In this document: one piece after another, positions 25,830 to 35,534 of the stretch | Layout: each line of letters starts with the position of its first letter | Numbering within the stretch: the first letter of the stretch is position 1 | From: Clostridiaceae bacterium | GTDB taxonomy: Bacteria > Bacillota > Clostridia > Lachnospirales > Lachnospiraceae | DNA length: 64,000 nucleotides | Assembly (NCBI GenBank): GCA_910574345.1 | Contig: CAJSZV010000018.1 | Coordinates: 1 to 64,000 of the forward strand | Reading direction: 5' to 3' | Notes under the pieces: generated by a model | Told to the model about the DNA's origin: nothing | Databases searched by the model: none | The model's input: only the letters and a program-made list of their open reading frames with translations | Made by a program: the position numbers and the translations under genes

Positions 25830-27661
25830 TGCAGAAATCACAAAATAAAGATTCTTATACAAAACTGTCCCTTATCTGGGATTTCCTTAAGGGGAGCAGG
25901 ATGTTTTTTCTTATCAGCATCCTGGCTGCCCTTTTTGTCAACGGGCTGGAGATGATCTCTCCCCAGATCATACGGGCCACCATTGACAGCGTTATCGGCG
26001 ATAAGGAGCTGGAACTGCCGCTTTTTGCCGTCAGTCTGGTAGAGCGGGCGGGCGGTATCAAGACTCTGAAAAGCCATCTGTGGCTCATAGCTTTCACCAT
26101 TGTTATGCTGGCTACGGGCAGCGCGGTGTTTCGCTATGTGAATATGTATTATAACAGCAGGGGAGCGGAGCATTTTGCAAAAACCATGCGTGACCGCTTA
26201 TTTGCCCATATTCAAAAACTGCCCTTTTCCTGGCATATGAAGAATCAGACCGGTGATATTATTCAGCGGTGTACTTCGGATGTGGATATGATTAAAAATT
26301 TTATATCGGAGCAGCTGACAGCGGTATTTCGAATCTTCATCATGATTGCCTTGTCTCTATGTTTCATGTTTTCCATGAATATAAAACTGACTGCAGTGGC
26401 CCTTGTGTTTATCCCTGTGATTCTCGGATATTCCTGGGCATTTCATGCGAAGATACAGGAGCGCTTTACAAAGTGTGATGAGAACGAGGGGGTTCTCTCA
26501 GCAATCGCCCAGGAAAACCTGACAGGTATTCGCGTGGTGCGTGCCTTTGGCAAGGAAAACTTTGAGAGAGAGCGTTTCGAAAAACAGAACCAGATCTATA
26601 CCAACGAATGGATGAAACTGTGTGTGGTGCTGTCTCTGTTCTGGGGGACGGGAGATCTGGTTTCCGGTCTGCAGATTATGCTGGTAGTAGTGCTTGGGTC
26701 TTATCTCTGTGTGAAAGGGGAGATGACAGCAGGGGAGTTTATTGCATTCGTGTCCTATAATACCATGCTGGTGTGGCCCGTTCGTTCTCTGGGGCGGACT
26801 ATTTCCGAGATGAGCAAGGCAGGGGTTTCTGTGGAGCGTATCTGTTATATTATGAATTCCCTTCCGGAACAGGATAAGCCTGATGCTCTGACACCGGATA
26901 TGAGAGGAGACATTGACTTTGACCATGTTTCCTTTGGGTATGGCAGCGAGAAGATTCTTTCTGACGTAAGCTTTACAGTGAAGGCAGGAACCACCTTTGG
27001 AATTCTGGGAAGCACGGGCTGCGGCAAATCCACTCTTATGCATCTCATGAACCGCCTGTATGACCTGCCGGAAGACGGCGGCAGAATTACCATTGGAGGC
27101 GTGGATATCAGAGACATGAAAGGGGAGTGGGTGAGACAGCATATTGGTATGGTGCTTCAGGAACCTTTTTTGTTTTCCAGGACCATTGCCGAGAATGTGG
27201 GAATAGCCAAAGATCCGGTGACTCTCACAGAGATCCGTCAGGCCGCTGCCATAGCCTGTGTGGACGAGTCCATTACTGATTTTACAAGAGGATATGATAC
27301 TCTGGTAGGGGAGAGAGGAGTTACGCTGTCCGGCGGACAGAAGCAGAGAATAGCAATCGCCCGTATGCTTATGCAGAAGACACCTATTATGGTTTTTGAT
27401 GATTCTCTCTCAGCCGTGGATGCCAAGACAGATGCCATGATTCGGGGGGCGTTGAAAGCCGAACTGGCGGATACAACCGTGATTCTTATTGCCCACAGAG
27501 TTACAACTCTCATGGAGGCTGACTGCATTATGGTTCTTGACAGAGGGAAAGCGGCGGAGATGGGGACTCACGAAGAGCTTATGGAGAGGAAGGGGATCTA
27601 CCGGAAAATTTACGATATACAGATGGCATTGGCTGAGGAGGTGGAGCAGAATGGAGCATAA
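25829..27661 (+). CDS. ABC exporter subunit, degenerate ATP site
   Basis: A 610-residue half-transporter: six membrane segments (about 15-330) then an ATPase domain. Walker A is GSTGCGKST, the signature LSGGQKQR is canonical, but Walker B reads IMVFDDSLSAVD, with Asp where the catalytic Glu should be. That is the pattern of the non-catalytic partner in heterodimeric exporters such as BmrC/BmrD or TM287/288. The start shares one base with the methylase stop (TAATG). GC returns to host level after the first 15-20 codons. Substrate unknown: drug, lipid or peptide. Confidence 0.88.
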   Translation: MQKSQNKDSYTKLSLIWDFLKGSRMFFLISILAALFVNGLEMISPQIIRATIDSVIGDKELELPLFAVSLVERAGGIKTLKSHLWLIAFTIVMLATGSAVFRYVNMYYNSRGAEHFAKTMRDRLFAHIQKLPFSWHMKNQTGDIIQRCTSDVDMIKNFISEQLTAVFRIFIMIALSLCFMFSMNIKLTAVALVFIPVILGYSWAFHAKIQERFTKCDENEGVLSAIAQENLTGIRVVRAFGKENFERERFEKQNQIYTNEWMKLCVVLSLFWGTGDLVSGLQIMLVVVLGSYLCVKGEMTAGEFIAFVSYNTMLVWPVRSLGRTISEMSKAGVSVERICYIMNSLPEQDKPDALTPDMRGDIDFDHVSFGYGSEKILSDVSFTVKAGTTFGILGSTGCGKSTLMHLMNRLYDLPEDGGRITIGGVDIRDMKGEWVRQHIGMVLQEPFLFSRTIAENVGIAKDPVTLTEIRQAAAIACVDESITDFTRGYDTLVGERGVTLSGGQKQRIAIARMLMQKTPIMVFDDSLSAVDAKTDAMIRGALKAELADTTVILIAHRVTTLMEADCIMVLDRGKAAEMGTHEELMERKGIYRKIYDIQMALAEEVEQNGA

Positions 27662-29474
27662 AGAGGAAAACGGGGCTGTTTCGCTGCCCTTTTTTGGAAT
27701 CCATAAGCTGGCGCCTTATCTGAGGCCTTACCGGTTTACCATGATTACGATGATTGTCCTGGGATTTGCGGGAGGGCTGGTGGATATTATCCTGCCTTTG
27801 TTTCAGGAATACGCCATAGATCATTTTATTGTAAAAGAGAATCTGTCTTCTATGGGGGGATTCATAGGGGCATACGGCTGTGTCCTGATCTTTCAGGTTA
27901 TAGCCAATGGGATTTCCGCTTATCAGGCCTGTGAGATTGAGATGTATGTAGGGCGTGATATGAAGAGGGAAAGCTTTAATCACCTTCAGACCCTGGCCTT
28001 TTCCTATTTTAACAGGAACAGCGTGGGCTACATCCATGCCAGGGTGATGAGTGACACCAACCGTATCGCCGCCCTGGTATCATGGAGTCTGATGAACGGC
28101 ATCTGGTATATCTCCTATATTATAGGAGCCGTCATTGTCATGCTGTCAGTGAATGTGAGACTGTCATGTTTTGTGCTTATGCTTGTTCCCCTCCTTACGG
28201 CTGCAGCAGCATTTTTCCAGAAAAGGCTTGTGATGATCAACCGGAAGGTCCGGGAGATTAACTCCCGCATTACTTCTGATTTTAATGAAGGGATTACAGG
28301 AGCAAAGACTACCAAAACCCTGGTTATCGAGAAAAAGATGGAGGAACATTTTGCCAAGACATCAAAGGAGATGGAGGAGACATCCGTAAGGGGAACCCAT
28401 TATCGGGCCATGTTTTCTTCCATGATCTCTTTTGCCGCGTCTGCGGCTTTGGCTTTAGTGCTGTGGCAGGGAGGTATGATTACCATGGAAGGGGCTCTTA
28501 AGATCGGCACCTTGTCCGTGTTTATGACCTATGCCCTTGGGATGATGGAGCCGGTTCAGTGGATTGTCCGGTCCGTGTCCGATCTGATTACGGTCCAGGT
28601 CAATGTGGAACGTTTTTCCGGATTGGTGGAGACGGAGTCTGATGTGAGGGACAGGCCGGATGTGGTGGAGAAGTACGGCGACTCCTTTGCGCCCAAGAGG
28701 GAGAACTGGGAACCTCTTCACGGAGATATTACCTTTGAGGATGTTTCTTTTAAGTATCCTGACGGGGAGGAATATGTGCTGGAACATTTCAATCTCCATG
28801 TGCCCCAGGGAACCAACATTGCTATCGTAGGGGAGACGGGAGCCGGCAAATCCACATTGGTGAATCTGGTCTGCCGTTTTTTTGAGCCGACTTCCGGCCG
28901 GATTCTTATTGATGGGGTAGATGCAAGGGAACGTTCTCAGCTGTGGCTTCACAGCAATATCGGATATGTCCTTCAGACACCTCATCTCTTCTCCGGAAGT
29001 GTTATGGAGAATCTGAGATATGGCAATCCTGATGCTACTGTGGAGCAGGTGGAAGCGGCAGTCAAAAGCGTGTCAGCGGATGAAGTGATTGCCCGGATGG
29101 ACAGAGGATATGACAGTGATGTGGGAGAGGGAGGAGATTTGATCTCTACGGGAGAGAAGCAGCTTCTTTCCTTTGCGCGGGCGATTCTGGCAAACCCAAG
29201 AATCTTTGTGCTGGATGAAGCCACTTCCTCCATTGACACAGTGACAGAGAAAAAGATCCAGGATGCGATTGCACACCTGATGAAAGGGCGTACCTCTTTT
29301 GTCATCGCCCACCGGCTTTCCACCATCCGTCAGGCTGACCTGATTCTGGTGATCCGGGACGGAAAAATCGTGGAGAGAGGTACTCATAAAGAATTGATTG
29401 CCGGGAAGGGCGAGTATTATCACCTGTATACAAAACAGTATCAGGAGGAAGCCCTATCCCTATTGTTTCAGTGA
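27651..29474 (+). CDS. ABC exporter subunit, catalytic ATP site
   Basis: A 607-residue half-transporter, start at 27651 inside the end of the first subunit with GAGGAGGTGGAG as ribosome site. Walker A is GETGAGKST, Walker B FVLDEATSSID has the catalytic Glu, and the signature is altered to ISTGEKQ. In a heterodimer its catalytic site would pair with the partner's intact LSGGQ, and its altered signature would face the partner's degenerate site. A ten-membrane-helix total is not expected; both subunits have the usual six. Its 3' end overlaps the convergent solute-binding gene by 15 bases. Confidence 0.88.
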   Translation: MEHKEENGAVSLPFFGIHKLAPYLRPYRFTMITMIVLGFAGGLVDIILPLFQEYAIDHFIVKENLSSMGGFIGAYGCVLIFQVIANGISAYQACEIEMYVGRDMKRESFNHLQTLAFSYFNRNSVGYIHARVMSDTNRIAALVSWSLMNGIWYISYIIGAVIVMLSVNVRLSCFVLMLVPLLTAAAAFFQKRLVMINRKVREINSRITSDFNEGITGAKTTKTLVIEKKMEEHFAKTSKEMEETSVRGTHYRAMFSSMISFAASAALALVLWQGGMITMEGALKIGTLSVFMTYALGMMEPVQWIVRSVSDLITVQVNVERFSGLVETESDVRDRPDVVEKYGDSFAPKRENWEPLHGDITFEDVSFKYPDGEEYVLEHFNLHVPQGTNIAIVGETGAGKSTLVNLVCRFFEPTSGRILIDGVDARERSQLWLHSNIGYVLQTPHLFSGSVMENLRYGNPDATVEQVEAAVKSVSADEVIARMDRGYDSDVGEGGDLISTGEKQLLSFARAILANPRIFVLDEATSSIDTVTEKKIQDAIAHLMKGRTSFVIAHRLSTIRQADLILVIRDGKIVERGTHKELIAGKGEYYHLYTKQYQEEALSLLFQ

Positions 29475-30776
29475 TTCCTCCTGCAGCTGATCGAATTTTG
29501 CCATACATTCGTCCACTGTAGCGCCGTTCAGCAGATCTCTTACGATCAGGCAGGTGTTGCCCCACTGTTCTACTTTCATGCCGGCATTGGAAGCAAGAAC
29601 ATAGATATTATTCTGAATTTTTTCGTTGAGAGGCTTTAGGGCTGGAATACATTCTACCTGGACATTTTTTGACGGCGAGATTACCCGGTTAGCCTCTGCA
29701 TACAACTGGAGACACTCGTCAGAGAGGATGATCTCCAGCACCTTAACCGTGTCTTCCAGATGGGCTGCATTGGCTGCAACGCCATATCCGGTAATGGGAA
29801 CGACAGGCATCTGTCCCCGGCTGCTGGGGAATCCAATAACCTGAAGATTAAAATCCGGACTTCCGTAAGCGGTGTCTGCATTGGCGGCTCCCCAGTATGC
29901 CATGACAATGGGGGTTTTCTGGGCCAGGAAATCGGGCCCCTCCCCTTCAATGGCTTCATAGGTATATGCGGCTGCTGCATCCACATAGCCTTTATCAATG
30001 AGTTCTTTAAGAAACTCAAAACCGGGGCGCATATAGTCGCTGTATTTTGCAGCCCCGCTGTTGAGGGCTTCAATCTCCGCCTGGGCATTCCCGCCGTTGT
30101 ACAAGTCTGCGAAGGCCTGGGCAAAGACAAAACACTCCAGCCACCAGCGGTTGGCGCCGACGGGGGTTTCGATACCCTGTTCCTTGAACACCCGGCAGCA
30201 TTCTAAAAATTCCTCCGGTGTACTGGGCAGTTCCAGATTATACTGGTCAAACATGTCTTTGTTGATAAAAAGGCCGTAGGCCACCACTTCCTGGGGAATG
30301 GCCACCAGTTTCCCGTCAACGGTGTTTGCCATTTTTACCACATCTCTTAAATTTTTCACACAGTCAAGGTCTGACAGGTCCAGAAGCCTTCCTTCATCTC
30401 CCAGGGTCTGGATTGTATCGGGGTTCAGAAGATACAGATCATCCATATCGCTGCGCACCCGGTCAAGAACCACATCATCATATGTTTTTTCTTTATAGTT
30501 CTCTGCAGTGTAAGTCCTGTATTCTACGGTCAAATCCAGCTGATCTTCCGCCTTGATCACTGTCTGGTCAAATGCGTTTCTTGCAACATTGGCTACACCG
30601 GGTTTGGATTTCTCCATAGGCCCGAAGAGGTTTACCACTCTTTCGCGGTCTCTCTCATCCAGAATCAGATTATTGTCAGGCTTTTCGGCAGTCCCGCAGG
30701 ATGTTGCGGCGGCAAGTACAATTCCCATAAGACAAACTGCCATCAGCTTTTTGCCCGTTGTCAGATTCCTTTTCAT
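29460..30776 (-). CDS. Extracellular solute-binding lipoprotein (family 1-like)
   Basis: A 438-residue surface lipoprotein. The signal peptide ends with AATSC (lipidated Cys27). The rest follows the sugar-binding, family 1 layout (DLYLLNPDTIQTLGDEGRLLDL; VAYGLFINKDMFDQYNLELP; TPIVMAYWGAANA). It starts on ATGA overlap with the hybrid kinase gene upstream and no permease or ATPase gene is near, so it may present a ligand to the kinase instead of feeding a transporter. The start at 30776 is preferred over 30800 because AGGAAGAG precedes it. Confidence 0.8.
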   Translation of the reverse strand: MKRNLTTGKKLMAVCLMGIVLAAATSCGTAEKPDNNLILDERDRERVVNLFGPMEKSKPGVANVARNAFDQTVIKAEDQLDLTVEYRTYTAENYKEKTYDDVVLDRVRSDMDDLYLLNPDTIQTLGDEGRLLDLSDLDCVKNLRDVVKMANTVDGKLVAIPQEVVAYGLFINKDMFDQYNLELPSTPEEFLECCRVFKEQGIETPVGANRWWLECFVFAQAFADLYNGGNAQAEIEALNSGAAKYSDYMRPGFEFLKELIDKGYVDAAAAYTYEAIEGEGPDFLAQKTPIVMAYWGAANADTAYGSPDFNLQVIGFPSSRGQMPVVPITGYGVAANAAHLEDTVKVLEIILSDECLQLYAEANRVISPSKNVQVECIPALKPLNEKIQNNIYVLASNAGMKVEQWGNTCLIVRDLLNGATVDECMAKFDQLQEESLKQ

Positions 30777-33376
30777 GACTCTTCCTTTCTTCCTATCCAC
30801 TGACTTACTGTTTTCTTTAAAAGCTCCAAATCAATCGGTTTCGCCACATGAACATTCATGCCTGCATCCAGGGCGTCCTTTACATCTTCTGTAAAAGCAT
30901 TGGCTGTCATGGCCACAATCAGAATCTCTTTGGCATCTTCCCGGTTCAATGACCGGATTGCCCTTGAGGCGTCATAGCCGTTCATCACCGGCATCTGAAC
31001 ATCCATAAGGATTGCGTCAAATTCACCTGGGCGCGACTGATCAAAACGTTCCACCGCCAGTTTTCCGTTTTCCACGATCTCGCAGGTCGCCTCCTCCATA
31101 TCCAGAAGCTCCCATAAAATCTCTGCATTGATTTCATTATCTTCCGCCACGAGAAAATGAAGGCCTGACAGACTGTGTTCTTCCCCGCTCTGGTTTTTTG
31201 GCTTCTCATCCTGCTGTCCCATCTGCATCTTCTGGATCTTCTCCTTAAATGCAGATACGAAAAATGGTTTGGCCAGGATTCCCGAATGACCTACATGAAT
31301 GACTTCCTCTTCTAATTCCGCACCGTCGTAGGCCGTCAGAAACAGGATAGGCACTGTCTGTGTTATGATTTCCCGGATTCGGTTGGCGGTCTCAAAGCCG
31401 TCCATCCCCGGCATCTTCCAATCCAGAAGGATGATATGATAATCCTCTCCTTTTTTGCCTGCTTCATCAATGAGGCGCAGAGCCTCTTCTCCTCCGGCTG
31501 CCGTATCTACCCGGACTTTTGTTTCCTTCATAAGCAGCTGAATGGTGTTGCGGATATCCGGGTCATCATCTACTGCAAGGATCCGGGAAATACCGCATTT
31601 CTTCCAGAATTCCTCGTCCTTCTGGTTATCGGGAATGCGCAATTCCAGTTCCACGGTAAACAGGCTTCCCTTTTCCACTTCGCTGGCAACCTCTATGGTT
31701 CCGCCCATAAGTTCTACAATGTTTTTGGTTATGGCCATGCCAAGGCCCGTCCCCTGAACCTTATTTGTCGTACTGTTCTCCGCTCTGGTAAAAGCATCGA
31801 AAATAGTTTTCAGATATTCAGGAGTCATGCCGTATCCATTATCTTCCACTTCAATCCGAATATGCTCATACTGGGCTGAGTGCTGCTCTAATCCGATGAT
31901 GCGGAACCAGATATTGCCGCCGTTAGGTGTATATTTTACGGCGTTGGAGAGAAGATTAATTAAAATCTGGTTGATCCTTGTTTCATCTCCCACCAGATAT
32001 TCATGCTTAATATCCGTCACAACTACATCAAAGCTCTGATCCCTTGCCTTTGCCATGGGGCGGATAATGGCATCTACAGAGGCCACCAGACTGCTTAATG
32101 TGAATTCCCCTATGGTGAGAACCACTTTGCCGCTTTCTATCTTGGACACATCCAGGACATCATTAATGAGACTTAAGAGATGCTGGCCGGATGCGGTGAT
32201 CTTTCTTGTGTATTCTCTCACTCTGATGGGATTATCTGCATCTTTGGCAAGAAGAGTAGTGAATCCCAGAATGGCATTCATGGGAGTACGGATATCGTGG
32301 GACATGTTGGAAAGGAAGGTGGTCTTGGATTTGCTTGCAATCTGCGCTGCCTGCAGAGCTTCCGCCAGCTGTCTGTTATGAATCTCCCTTTCTTCTTCCT
32401 GTTCCTTTCTTAGTTTCACCTGCTCCTTCTGATTAAAATAATATAAGATACAGCAGATAAGAAATGCGGCCAGCATGATCACGACTACCAGGATCAGATT
32501 TTGATTAACGATCTTCCCCTCCTGCTGGATGGCTTCAATAGGAACATAACCGATAAGGTAAAGGGAACCTTCGTTCACCGCCCACATATAAATCAGAGAA
32601 TTCTGGCCTCGTATATCGTGATAAAACATAATATTCTTCCCGTTCCGTATGCGTTCAGTGACCTCATCCTGAAGTTTTTTATCAAGGATATTATTGGCAC
32701 GGTAAAAATCTTCCAGATTCAGATGTCCCGCATCCAGCTGGCCCATACCCTTGGGCTTGAGAACAAGCCGTTCGCTTTTGGCATCCATAATGTAGAGCAT
32801 AGCGCTGCCGTTATAGAAGCCTCCCGGCAATGCCTGATCAAAGGAATCAAAAATATATTCTACATAAAGAGTCGCGGTCTCTTTTTCGTCTTTTACTACA
32901 GGGCACTTCATGGTATATGCCCAGGTTCCCATACCATTGAGATAGGACTGGGATATCGGAAGATCTTCCACGGTTCTTCCCGACGAGAAATCCAGGCCGT
33001 TTTCTGTAAATACCTCTTCCGAATTGGATATACCCTGGTTTTCTCCTGATGGTATCAGGGATATCTTTACCATAGTACGGTTCTTTTCGTAAGAGCGGAT
33101 AAATGATTCCTGATCTTCTATGGTAGAGATCTCCCGGGCAATCAGCTTCTGAAACTCCGCTTCCTTGGTCAGAATTGCTTCCACCGTACCCTTGATCAGC
33201 CCCAGGCTTTCGCTTAGATTATGAATTGCCGAGGAGGACATCTCCGACGATATTCTCTGGGCCACAAAAAAAACCACTGTTCCTAAAATACAAAAAACCA
33301 GTACAATAGAAAGAAACAAGGAAGCTCCTTTATTGTCTCTGGTTCTTTTCTTATTCTTTTTCATCCTGAACCTCAC
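30773..33376 (-). CDS. Hybrid sensor histidine kinase with two receiver domains
   Basis: An 867-residue membrane kinase starting with GTG behind AAGGAG. Membrane helices at about 18-40 and 292-313 enclose a roughly 250-residue external sensor of Cache-like type. Then HisKA with SNMSHDIRTPMNAILGF (His360), HATPase with LLSNAVKY, EDNGYGM and GTGLGMAIT, receiver 1 (acidic pair DDD near 603-605, phospho-Asp652 in LLDWKMPGMDG) and receiver 2 (AEDN, phospho-Asp792 in LMDVQMPVMNG). There is no output domain or response regulator next to it. Its stop overlaps the binding-protein start. A strong promoter lies at 33516-33545. Confidence 0.9.
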   Translation of the reverse strand: MRFRMKKNKKRTRDNKGASLFLSIVLVFCILGTVVFFVAQRISSEMSSSAIHNLSESLGLIKGTVEAILTKEAEFQKLIAREISTIEDQESFIRSYEKNRTMVKISLIPSGENQGISNSEEVFTENGLDFSSGRTVEDLPISQSYLNGMGTWAYTMKCPVVKDEKETATLYVEYIFDSFDQALPGGFYNGSAMLYIMDAKSERLVLKPKGMGQLDAGHLNLEDFYRANNILDKKLQDEVTERIRNGKNIMFYHDIRGQNSLIYMWAVNEGSLYLIGYVPIEAIQQEGKIVNQNLILVVVIMLAAFLICCILYYFNQKEQVKLRKEQEEEREIHNRQLAEALQAAQIASKSKTTFLSNMSHDIRTPMNAILGFTTLLAKDADNPIRVREYTRKITASGQHLLSLINDVLDVSKIESGKVVLTIGEFTLSSLVASVDAIIRPMAKARDQSFDVVVTDIKHEYLVGDETRINQILINLLSNAVKYTPNGGNIWFRIIGLEQHSAQYEHIRIEVEDNGYGMTPEYLKTIFDAFTRAENSTTNKVQGTGLGMAITKNIVELMGGTIEVASEVEKGSLFTVELELRIPDNQKDEEFWKKCGISRILAVDDDPDIRNTIQLLMKETKVRVDTAAGGEEALRLIDEAGKKGEDYHIILLDWKMPGMDGFETANRIREIITQTVPILFLTAYDGAELEEEVIHVGHSGILAKPFFVSAFKEKIQKMQMGQQDEKPKNQSGEEHSLSGLHFLVAEDNEINAEILWELLDMEEATCEIVENGKLAVERFDQSRPGEFDAILMDVQMPVMNGYDASRAIRSLNREDAKEILIVAMTANAFTEDVKDALDAGMNVHVAKPIDLELLKKTVSQWIGRKEES

Positions 33377-33515
33377 TTCTTTGGCTCCTTCCCCCTATAA
33401 ACATATGATAACGACAGCCTCGAAAGCAACGCTGCAAAGTACAGGAAAACAGTAATCATAGTTATGTCTATATTAAGCCTGATTTAGAGCGTACTTAAAA
33501 ATGCTTTTGTTATAT

Positions 33516-33545
33516 ATTATACTATCCTCCGTAATTTTTTGTCAA
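33516..33545 (-). promoter_or_regulatory. Consensus promoter of the kinase/lipoprotein operon
   Basis: On the minus strand: TTGACA (33545-33540), 18-base spacer, TATAAT (33521-33516), both perfect consensus. It lies wholly inside the 84-bp repeat that flanks the IS, so a second identical copy exists at 35563-35592. Confidence 0.75.
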
Positions 33546-33599
33546 TATTATCATGGGGGATTCTGCCGGTTTCATGGGTAAGGCGGAAAAGCCCATATT
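33516..33599. repeat. 84-bp direct repeat, left copy (IS target duplication)
   Basis: Seen: 33516-33599 is identical to 35563-35646 (begins ATTATACTATCCTCCG, ends AAAAGCCCATATT), with different bases just outside. The two copies flank the IS exactly. Target duplications are normally 4-10 bp, but IS1634-type elements are known to make long, variable ones. The left copy holds the kinase promoter. The gap 33377-33735 otherwise contains only the kinase leader and the IS left end. Confidence 0.9.
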
Positions 33600-33636
33600 C
33601 GGGTGTTTGACAGTTTGATAATAGAAAAGATGCTTG

Positions 33637-33663
33637 CAGGCCCTATAAAGCCTGTATTTTTTT
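33637..33663 (+). terminator. Terminator inside the IS left end
   Basis: Seen: CAGGC (33637-33641) and GCCTG (33650-33654), extendable by a GU and an AT pair, then T7 (33657-33663). It would stop transcription entering the IS from the left, a common protection against read-through making transposase. Confidence 0.65.
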
Positions 33664-33735
33664 GTCAAAAAATTTGTTTTATTCTATAGCAATATTTGGT
33701 AATCTATGATATGATAGGTTCGAGGAGGGTTTTCC

Positions 33736-35466
33736 ATGAAAGTGACTACTACGAAATCCAAGAATTCTGAATCTTTTTATATCACTATGTCCTACGTCAA
33801 CAACGAGGGAAAAAGCACTTCCAAAACGATCCGTAAACTCGGCACCCTTAAAGATCTCTCCCGGCAGCTCGCCACAGACAGGGATGGCGTTCTCGCCTGG
33901 GCAAAAGAACAGGCCAGAATCGAAACGCAAAAATACAAAAAACAACACCAGGCCAAAACTGTCCTGATCCCCTTCCACGCGGACAGGCTCCTTGATTATC
34001 ACCAGCAGAAACTTTTCAAAGGAGGCTACCTCTTCCCTCAGGCGGTTTATTACCAGCTTGGCTTTGAACGGATCTGCAGAAAAATCAAGGACAAACACCA
34101 TTTCCATTATGATATCAACGCCATCCTCTCGGATCTTATTTATACAAGAATCCTGGAACCCTGCAGCAAACGCGCTTCCTACCGGGCGGCTATGGATTTT
34201 TTGGAGCCGCCTTCCTACAAAGAACATGATGTCTACCGGGCCCTGGATGTCCTGGCTGAGGAATGTGACCTGATTCAGGCTGAGGTTTATAAAAACAGCA
34301 ATTTTGTGACCAAACGGTTGGATAGCGTCCTTTATTATGACTGCACGAACTATTATTTTGAGATTGAGCAGGCTGATGGGGACAAACAATACGGAAAAAG
34401 TAAGGAAAACCGTCCCAACCCGATCATCCAGATGGGGCTGTTCACCGATGGTAAAGGGATCCCTCTGGCTTTTTCCCTTTTTCCCGGAAATCAGAACGAG
34501 CAGAAGTCTTTAAAACCACTGGAGCAGAAAGTATTAACCGATTTCGGTCATGACAAATTTATTTACTGTTGTGACGCGGGCCTGGGGTCGGAAGCGAACC
34601 GGGAACTCAACCATATGGGAAAAAGAGCCTTCATTGTCACCCAGTCCATTAAGAAGCTTCCCAAAGAAGACAGGGAATGGGCCTTGGACCCCAAAGGCTT
34701 CAAACGTCTGGCAGATGATAATCCTGTAGACAGAAATCATCCCGATGATGAGGATACCGGCCATGTTCTCTACAAAGACGCGCCCTATACAACCAAGAAG
34801 CTGGACCAACGCCTGATTGTCACGTACTCCCCCAAATACGCCGCCTATCAGAAAGAGATAAGAAGAAGACAGGTCGAGCGGGCGGAGAAAATGGTGGCGG
34901 CCGGCAAGCGAAAGGCGGAACACAGAAACCCCAATGACCCGGCAAGGTTTGTAGGGAAGCTGGCAGTAACCCAGGAAGGGGAAAAGGCAAAAATCCATTA
35001 TTATCTGGACGAGGAAAAGATCGCACAGGAGGCAAAATATGACGGGCTTTATGCTGTGTGCACAGACCTGCTGGATGACGATGTAAAAGATATTTTAAAA
35101 GTAAGTGAGGGAAGGTGGAAAATAGAGGAATGCTTTCGGATCATGAAGACGGAATTCGAGGCAAGGCCGGCTTTTGTACGGCTGGAGAACCGAATTACGG
35201 CTCACTTTCTGATCTGCTTTCTGGCGTTGTTGGTGTACCGGCTTTTGGAAGAGAAGCTGGGAGGGATGTATACCTGTGAAGAAATCCTGACTACGTTAAA
35301 GGGGATGAATTTCGCGGATGTAGGGGAGCAGGGATATATGCCATTATATAAGAGGGAAGGGATCACAGATGCGCTGCATGAGGTATGCGGCTTTCGGACG
35401 GACTATCAGTTTATCACGAAACAGAAAATGAAAGAAATCCAGAAAAAGAGTAAGGGAAGGCAATAA
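33736..35466 (+). CDS. IS1634-family transposase (IS4-like DDE)
   Basis: A 576-residue transposase that appears intact. Ribosome site GGAGG lies ten bases before the ATG. DDE candidates: Asp202 (YYDCTNYYFE), Asp280 (CCDAGLGSEANR) and Glu464 or Glu465 (WKIEECFRIMK, a YREK-like region). The N-terminal 200 residues have no motif; GNQNEQKSL follows the first Asp as in the IS1634 group. The closing segment HFLICFLALLVYRLLE is typical for the family. Confidence 0.92.
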   Translation: MKVTTTKSKNSESFYITMSYVNNEGKSTSKTIRKLGTLKDLSRQLATDRDGVLAWAKEQARIETQKYKKQHQAKTVLIPFHADRLLDYHQQKLFKGGYLFPQAVYYQLGFERICRKIKDKHHFHYDINAILSDLIYTRILEPCSKRASYRAAMDFLEPPSYKEHDVYRALDVLAEECDLIQAEVYKNSNFVTKRLDSVLYYDCTNYYFEIEQADGDKQYGKSKENRPNPIIQMGLFTDGKGIPLAFSLFPGNQNEQKSLKPLEQKVLTDFGHDKFIYCCDAGLGSEANRELNHMGKRAFIVTQSIKKLPKEDREWALDPKGFKRLADDNPVDRNHPDDEDTGHVLYKDAPYTTKKLDQRLIVTYSPKYAAYQKEIRRRQVERAEKMVAAGKRKAEHRNPNDPARFVGKLAVTQEGEKAKIHYYLDEEKIAQEAKYDGLYAVCTDLLDDDVKDILKVSEGRWKIEECFRIMKTEFEARPAFVRLENRITAHFLICFLALLVYRLLEEKLGGMYTCEEILTTLKGMNFADVGEQGYMPLYKREGITDALHEVCGFRTDYQFITKQKMKEIQKKSKGRQ

Positions 35467-35497
35467 ATTACCAAAGAGTAAAACGAGAGGAAAATAC

Positions 35498-35534
35498 GCT
35501 GTACAGCCTATAAAATAAGGGCTATACAGCGTTT
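35498..35534 (+). terminator. Hairpin after the transposase gene
   Basis: Seen: CGCTGTACAGCC and GGGCTATACAGCG enclose a 10-base AT-rich loop (stem of about 12 bp with one mismatch), followed by TTTCTCTGTCTT. It probably ends transposase transcription and also blocks entry from the right. Confidence 0.65.
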
